34,454 bases of DNA from contig VXMR01000033.1 in the NCBI GenBank assembly GCA_009841005.1, forward strand, positions 1 through 34,454. Direction: 5' to 3'. Positions 32,393-34,454 of this stretch are shown here, piece after piece; positions within the stretch are counted from its first letter, which is position 1; every line of letters begins with the position of its first letter. The translations under genes and the position numbers were made by a program. Source of the stretch: Gemmatimonadales bacterium. GTDB taxonomy: Bacteria; Gemmatimonadota; Gemmatimonadetes; Palauibacterales; Palauibacteraceae. The notes beneath the pieces are model-generated. The model was not told the origin of the DNA. It made no database searches and saw only the letters and a list, made by a program, of their open reading frames with translations.

Positions 32393-33175
32393 CTAAGCGA
32401 CTCCGTCTCTCGGGCACACCAATCCCATGCAGCATGCGTGGCACTCAGGCGCGCGCCCAGCGTGACACCAAGTCTTGCCGATCAGCCATACTGGCCAGTC
32501 GAGTTCCCCCGGCCACTCCGGGTTGAGTTCGCGAGCGCGCAGCGGGAGCCGGAGTCGCTGCTTGTCCTTCGGCGCCCGCAGCGTGCTGTGTTCGAGCCTG
32601 CCGAGAAGGCCGACCCGCTCGAACACGCGCAGGACGTGGGTATTAACCGCGATATCCGGCGTCGGCGCCGCGAGTTCGATACCGAAATCGCGAATCAGAA
32701 TGTTCACGGCCATATTGGCGATCTTCAGACCCACACCGTCAAATGCCAGGAACCGTCTCGCCACGGCAGCGCCGCTGCTCCCGTTGGCCCAGATACGTGA
32801 GGCGTCCCCGCCGTATTTGTCGCCGATGTGACGGATGGCCGCGGGAAGGAATCTCTCCATATCCGTAGGCAGCGGGTGACGAGACGACGTGATGGCGGAG
32901 GCCCACACGCTGTCGGGAAGCCTCAACAGTATGTCGAACTCGAAACCCGATGCGGTCTCGCGGATCGCGTGGGGAAGACTCCATGCGATGTCGGCCTTCA
33001 TTTGCCGATCCGCGATGCAGACCAGCACGAACGCGTGCGGATAACGCTCCAGGTCGTTCACGAGGTCGCGCGCGTCGTCCTCGATGTCGATTCCGCCCAC
33101 CCCGCCCTTCCGTTCGAGCGATTCCGCCCCGGACTGCTTCGGACAGGAGACGATGCGGCTCGCCTGCATCCGCAT
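32393..33175 (-). CDS. endonuclease III-like protein, copy 2, catalytic Asp replaced by Asn
   Basis: 260-residue paralogue of the gene at 25246-26040, about 78% identical by eye over the shared part, same strand, so the two are direct repeats. The HhH and Lys region (FDGVGLKIANMAVN) and the C-x7-C-x2-C-x5-C cluster are kept. The motif that reads AVDTHVLRV in copy 1 reads AVNTHVLRV here (codon AAT), removing the Asp needed for catalysis in endonuclease III. The first residues (MRMQAS) come from the C-terminus of a HigA-like gene rather than from the native glycosylase start, so this copy has probably lost its own start. It may be a non-catalytic DNA-binding protein or a decaying gene. Confidence 0.7.
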   Translation of the reverse strand: MRMQASRIVSCPKQSGAESLERKGGVGGIDIEDDARDLVNDLERYPHAFVLVCIADRQMKADIAWSLPHAIRETASGFEFDILLRLPDSVWASAITSSRHPLPTDMERFLPAAIRHIGDKYGGDASRIWANGSSGAAVARRFLAFDGVGLKIANMAVNILIRDFGIELAAPTPDIAVNTHVLRVFERVGLLGRLEHSTLRAPKDKQRLRLPLRARELNPEWPGELDWPVWLIGKTWCHAGRAPECHACCMGLVCPRDGVA

Positions 33176-33404
33176 CCAGTGAATCGGCGGTGCCCCAGCC
33201 TAGACCCTCCAACGCGAGCGCCATGTTCGCCGAAACGCCCGCCTTCCCGTTCAGCACTCGCGACAGCGTCCCCCGCTCGCACCCCAGGCGCGCCGCCGTC
33301 TCGCTCACGTTCCAGCCGACGTCGTCCATGCTCTCGCGGATCAGTTCGCCCAGGTGCGGAGGGTTGGACATCGAGCGCGCCGACCCACCGTCTGCGTCGT
33401 TCAT
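33158..33404 (-). pseudogene. higA: frameshifted HigA-like XRE antitoxin (copy 2)
   Basis: From ATG 33404, with GGAGG six bases upstream, the frame reads NPPHLGELIRESMDDVGWNV, a full helix-turn-helix (ETAARLGCERGTLSRVLNGK) and MALALEGLGWGTAD, the HigA pattern. Near 33181-33185 the normal ending (HWMRMQAS) continues only in the next frame, so one base appears to have been gained. After the shift the frame runs directly into the endonuclease III-like copy 2. No HigB toxin is visible. A sequencing error could also explain the shift. Confidence 0.6.
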
Positions 33405-33551
33405 GATCATCCTCCTTCCCTTCAATCGTAACCTACCAGGTCGACACCCACTGCCGCACCGTCCTCGGGCGGCCGGGCACCCAACCCGCTAGCATGGTGT
33501 ATCGCAACCAGATGCAGGAAGCACGGAAGCACGGGAAGGGAGGTCGGAAAC

Positions 33552-33719
33552 ATGAGCACGACGCGCATCACGATTGATCCGGACGATCCCGGAAGCTGGC
33601 CCGAAGGGAGTGTCGATTACGCGGTGCTGGACGCCACCACCGAGGAGGATATCGCCTCACAGCAGCAGGAGGATGACGCCGAAGCGATGAGGGACATCGA
33701 GCGGCGCTCGGACAAGTAG
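33552..33719 (+). CDS. small acidic protein, possible partner of the DUF433 protein
   Basis: 55 residues (starts STTRITIDPDDPGSWPEGSV, acidic, ends RDIERRSDK), with a GGGAGG ribosome-binding site eight bases before ATG 33552. Its stop is one base from the DUF433 start, so both are likely co-translated. No family recognised; size and context suggest a toxin-antitoxin-like or regulatory role. Confidence 0.6.
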   Translation: MSTTRITIDPDDPGSWPEGSVDYAVLDATTEEDIASQQQEDDAEAMRDIERRSDK

Positions 33720-33720
33720 G

Positions 33721-33918
33721 GTGGGTGAGCTCATCGACAGGAACCCCGACATCCTGGGCGGGACTCCCGTGTTCTCCGGCACAAGGGTGCCCGTGCGGAT
33801 ACTCATGGAGCACGTCCAAGCCGGCGACCGACTCGACGATTTCCTCGAGGACTACCCTACGGTCTCGCGGGATCAAGCGGTCGAACTGCTTGAGGAACGT
33901 CTCGGCCCTCACGCGTAG
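33721..33918 (+). CDS. DUF433 domain protein (antitoxin-like)
   Basis: 65 residues from GTG 33721. It shows the DUF433 pattern: DRNPDILGGTPVFSGTRVPV, ILMEHVQAGDRLDDFLEDYP and a C-terminal helix VSRDQAVELLEERL. DUF433 proteins have a small winged-helix-like fold and are commonly antitoxins next to PIN-type toxins. Here the usual DUF5615 toxin is missing downstream and a small acidic protein precedes it, so it may be an orphan. Confidence 0.82.
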   Translation: MGELIDRNPDILGGTPVFSGTRVPVRILMEHVQAGDRLDDFLEDYPTVSRDQAVELLEERLGPHA

Positions 33919-33968
33919 TAGGGGAGCGTCGTCCCGTGGATCGGGCGTCGAGACAAGGAGTGGAAGCA

Positions 33969-34340
33969 ATGGCGCCAGCGCGTCGGAGTCGGAGAAGGAG
34001 ATTCGGAGAGCGGTCGGCAGAACCGGCCGTCCAATACCTCTACGACTCCGCGGGGCGGTGGATCGCTTTTCGGCGGGGCAAGTACGTCTTCGACACCGCC
34101 GGAAAGTGGGTCGGGTGGCTGCCTTGGGAGGACGGCCACGTGGTCGATGTCGACGGAGGATACCTCGGAACCATCTTTCCGGGTGACCGCCTCTACAGGG
34201 TGCTGACGCACCGGTATCGCGGCTACCCCGGCTATCCCGGCTTTCCGGGCTACCCCGGTTATCCGGGTTACCCCGGGTTCGCAGGTCACTCGATGCTTCC
34301 GCCGTCTGCCGTGGACATCGAGGAACTCAGTCACCAGTGA
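33969..34340 (+). CDS. beta-flower-like repeat protein with Gly-Tyr-Pro-rich tail
   Basis: 123 residues from ATG 33969, with AAGGAG eight bases upstream. The middle contains four short repeats of the type YDSAGRWIAFRRGKYVFD, DTAGKWVGWL, DVDGGYLGTI, which resemble the 4-fold beta-flower domain. A tail of GYPGYPGFPG-type triplets follows, encoded by a 9-bp-phased repeat (about 34221-34280). The first 20 residues are strongly basic. Function unknown. Confidence 0.6.
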   Translation: MAPARRSRRRRFGERSAEPAVQYLYDSAGRWIAFRRGKYVFDTAGKWVGWLPWEDGHVVDVDGGYLGTIFPGDRLYRVLTHRYRGYPGYPGFPGYPGYPGYPGFAGHSMLPPSAVDIEELSHQ

Positions 34341-34454
34341 CCGAAGCCGAAGGGCATTCGCACGCGGAGACGCGTCGCACTATCCGTCGTTCGACGAGAA
34401 TGCCTACGCGACATGAGCTTTCGGATTCCCATGTCGTTGTGATCGTTCAGCTTA

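Noticed and set aside
34409-34436. Inverted repeat CGACATG...CATGTCG near the window end
   Set aside because: Seven-bp arms with a 14-base loop and no T-run; too weak to call a terminator or operator.
14088-34454. CRISPR array, IS element or integrase in the island
   Set aside because: No regularly spaced repeats and no transposase or recombinase motifs found in any frame.

Overview
The window looks like a chromosomal segment of a GC-rich, membrane-respiring Gram-negative bacterium. A complete alternative complex III operon (actABCDEF), a 2-oxoglutarate dehydrogenase E1 gene and several lipobox-bearing lipoproteins fit Gemmatimonadota or a similar ACIII-bearing phylum. That taxonomic guess rests on gene content only and is tentative.

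Positions 1-13280 are a housekeeping backbone. In order they hold a 5'-truncated sucA (+), a Sel1-repeat lipoprotein (-), a PDZ/M48 metalloprotease lipoprotein (+), a small coiled-coil protein (-) and the tightly packed act operon on the minus strand (actA at 13049 down to actF ending at 5412). Next comes a six-gene tRNA cluster (Val-Asp-Ala-Thr-Gly-Pro, 13280-13968) with a good sigma70-type promoter in front of it.

From the 3' end of tRNA-Pro onward the character changes to a defence or accessory island. The last 17 bp of the tRNA-Pro gene recur exactly at 14071-14087, as expected of an attachment site. Module 1 (14276-20306) is a three-gene restriction-modification-like set: an MmeI-like DNA methyltransferase, a DExH helicase and a T5orf172/GIY-YIG nuclease. 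Module 2 (20589-25128) is a divergent STAS-winged-helix regulator facing an SMC/ABC-like ATPase and a protein with an aminoglycoside-phosphotransferase-type kinase domain. I do not recognise module 2 as a named system.

Module 3 (26919-30990) is a bacterial ubiquitin-like conjugation operon: a Ubl protein, an E2-like protein without the usual catalytic cysteine, and a JAB-E1 fusion. It is divergent from an XRE repressor/ImmA metalloprotease pair that recalls CapH/CapP of CBASS. The two sets share an inverted-repeat operator that overlaps both -35 boxes. Module 4 (31495-32268) is an AT-richer NYN-domain nuclease gene preceded by a strong nested hairpin.

Modules 3 and 4 lie between two directly repeated, diverged copies of an endonuclease III-like gene (25246-26040 and 32393-33175), each linked to HigA-like antitoxin remnants. 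The second copy has its catalytic Asp changed to Asn. The right end (33552-34340) carries a small acidic protein, a DUF433 antitoxin-like protein and a beta-flower-like repeat protein. I saw no integrase, transposase or CRISPR array.
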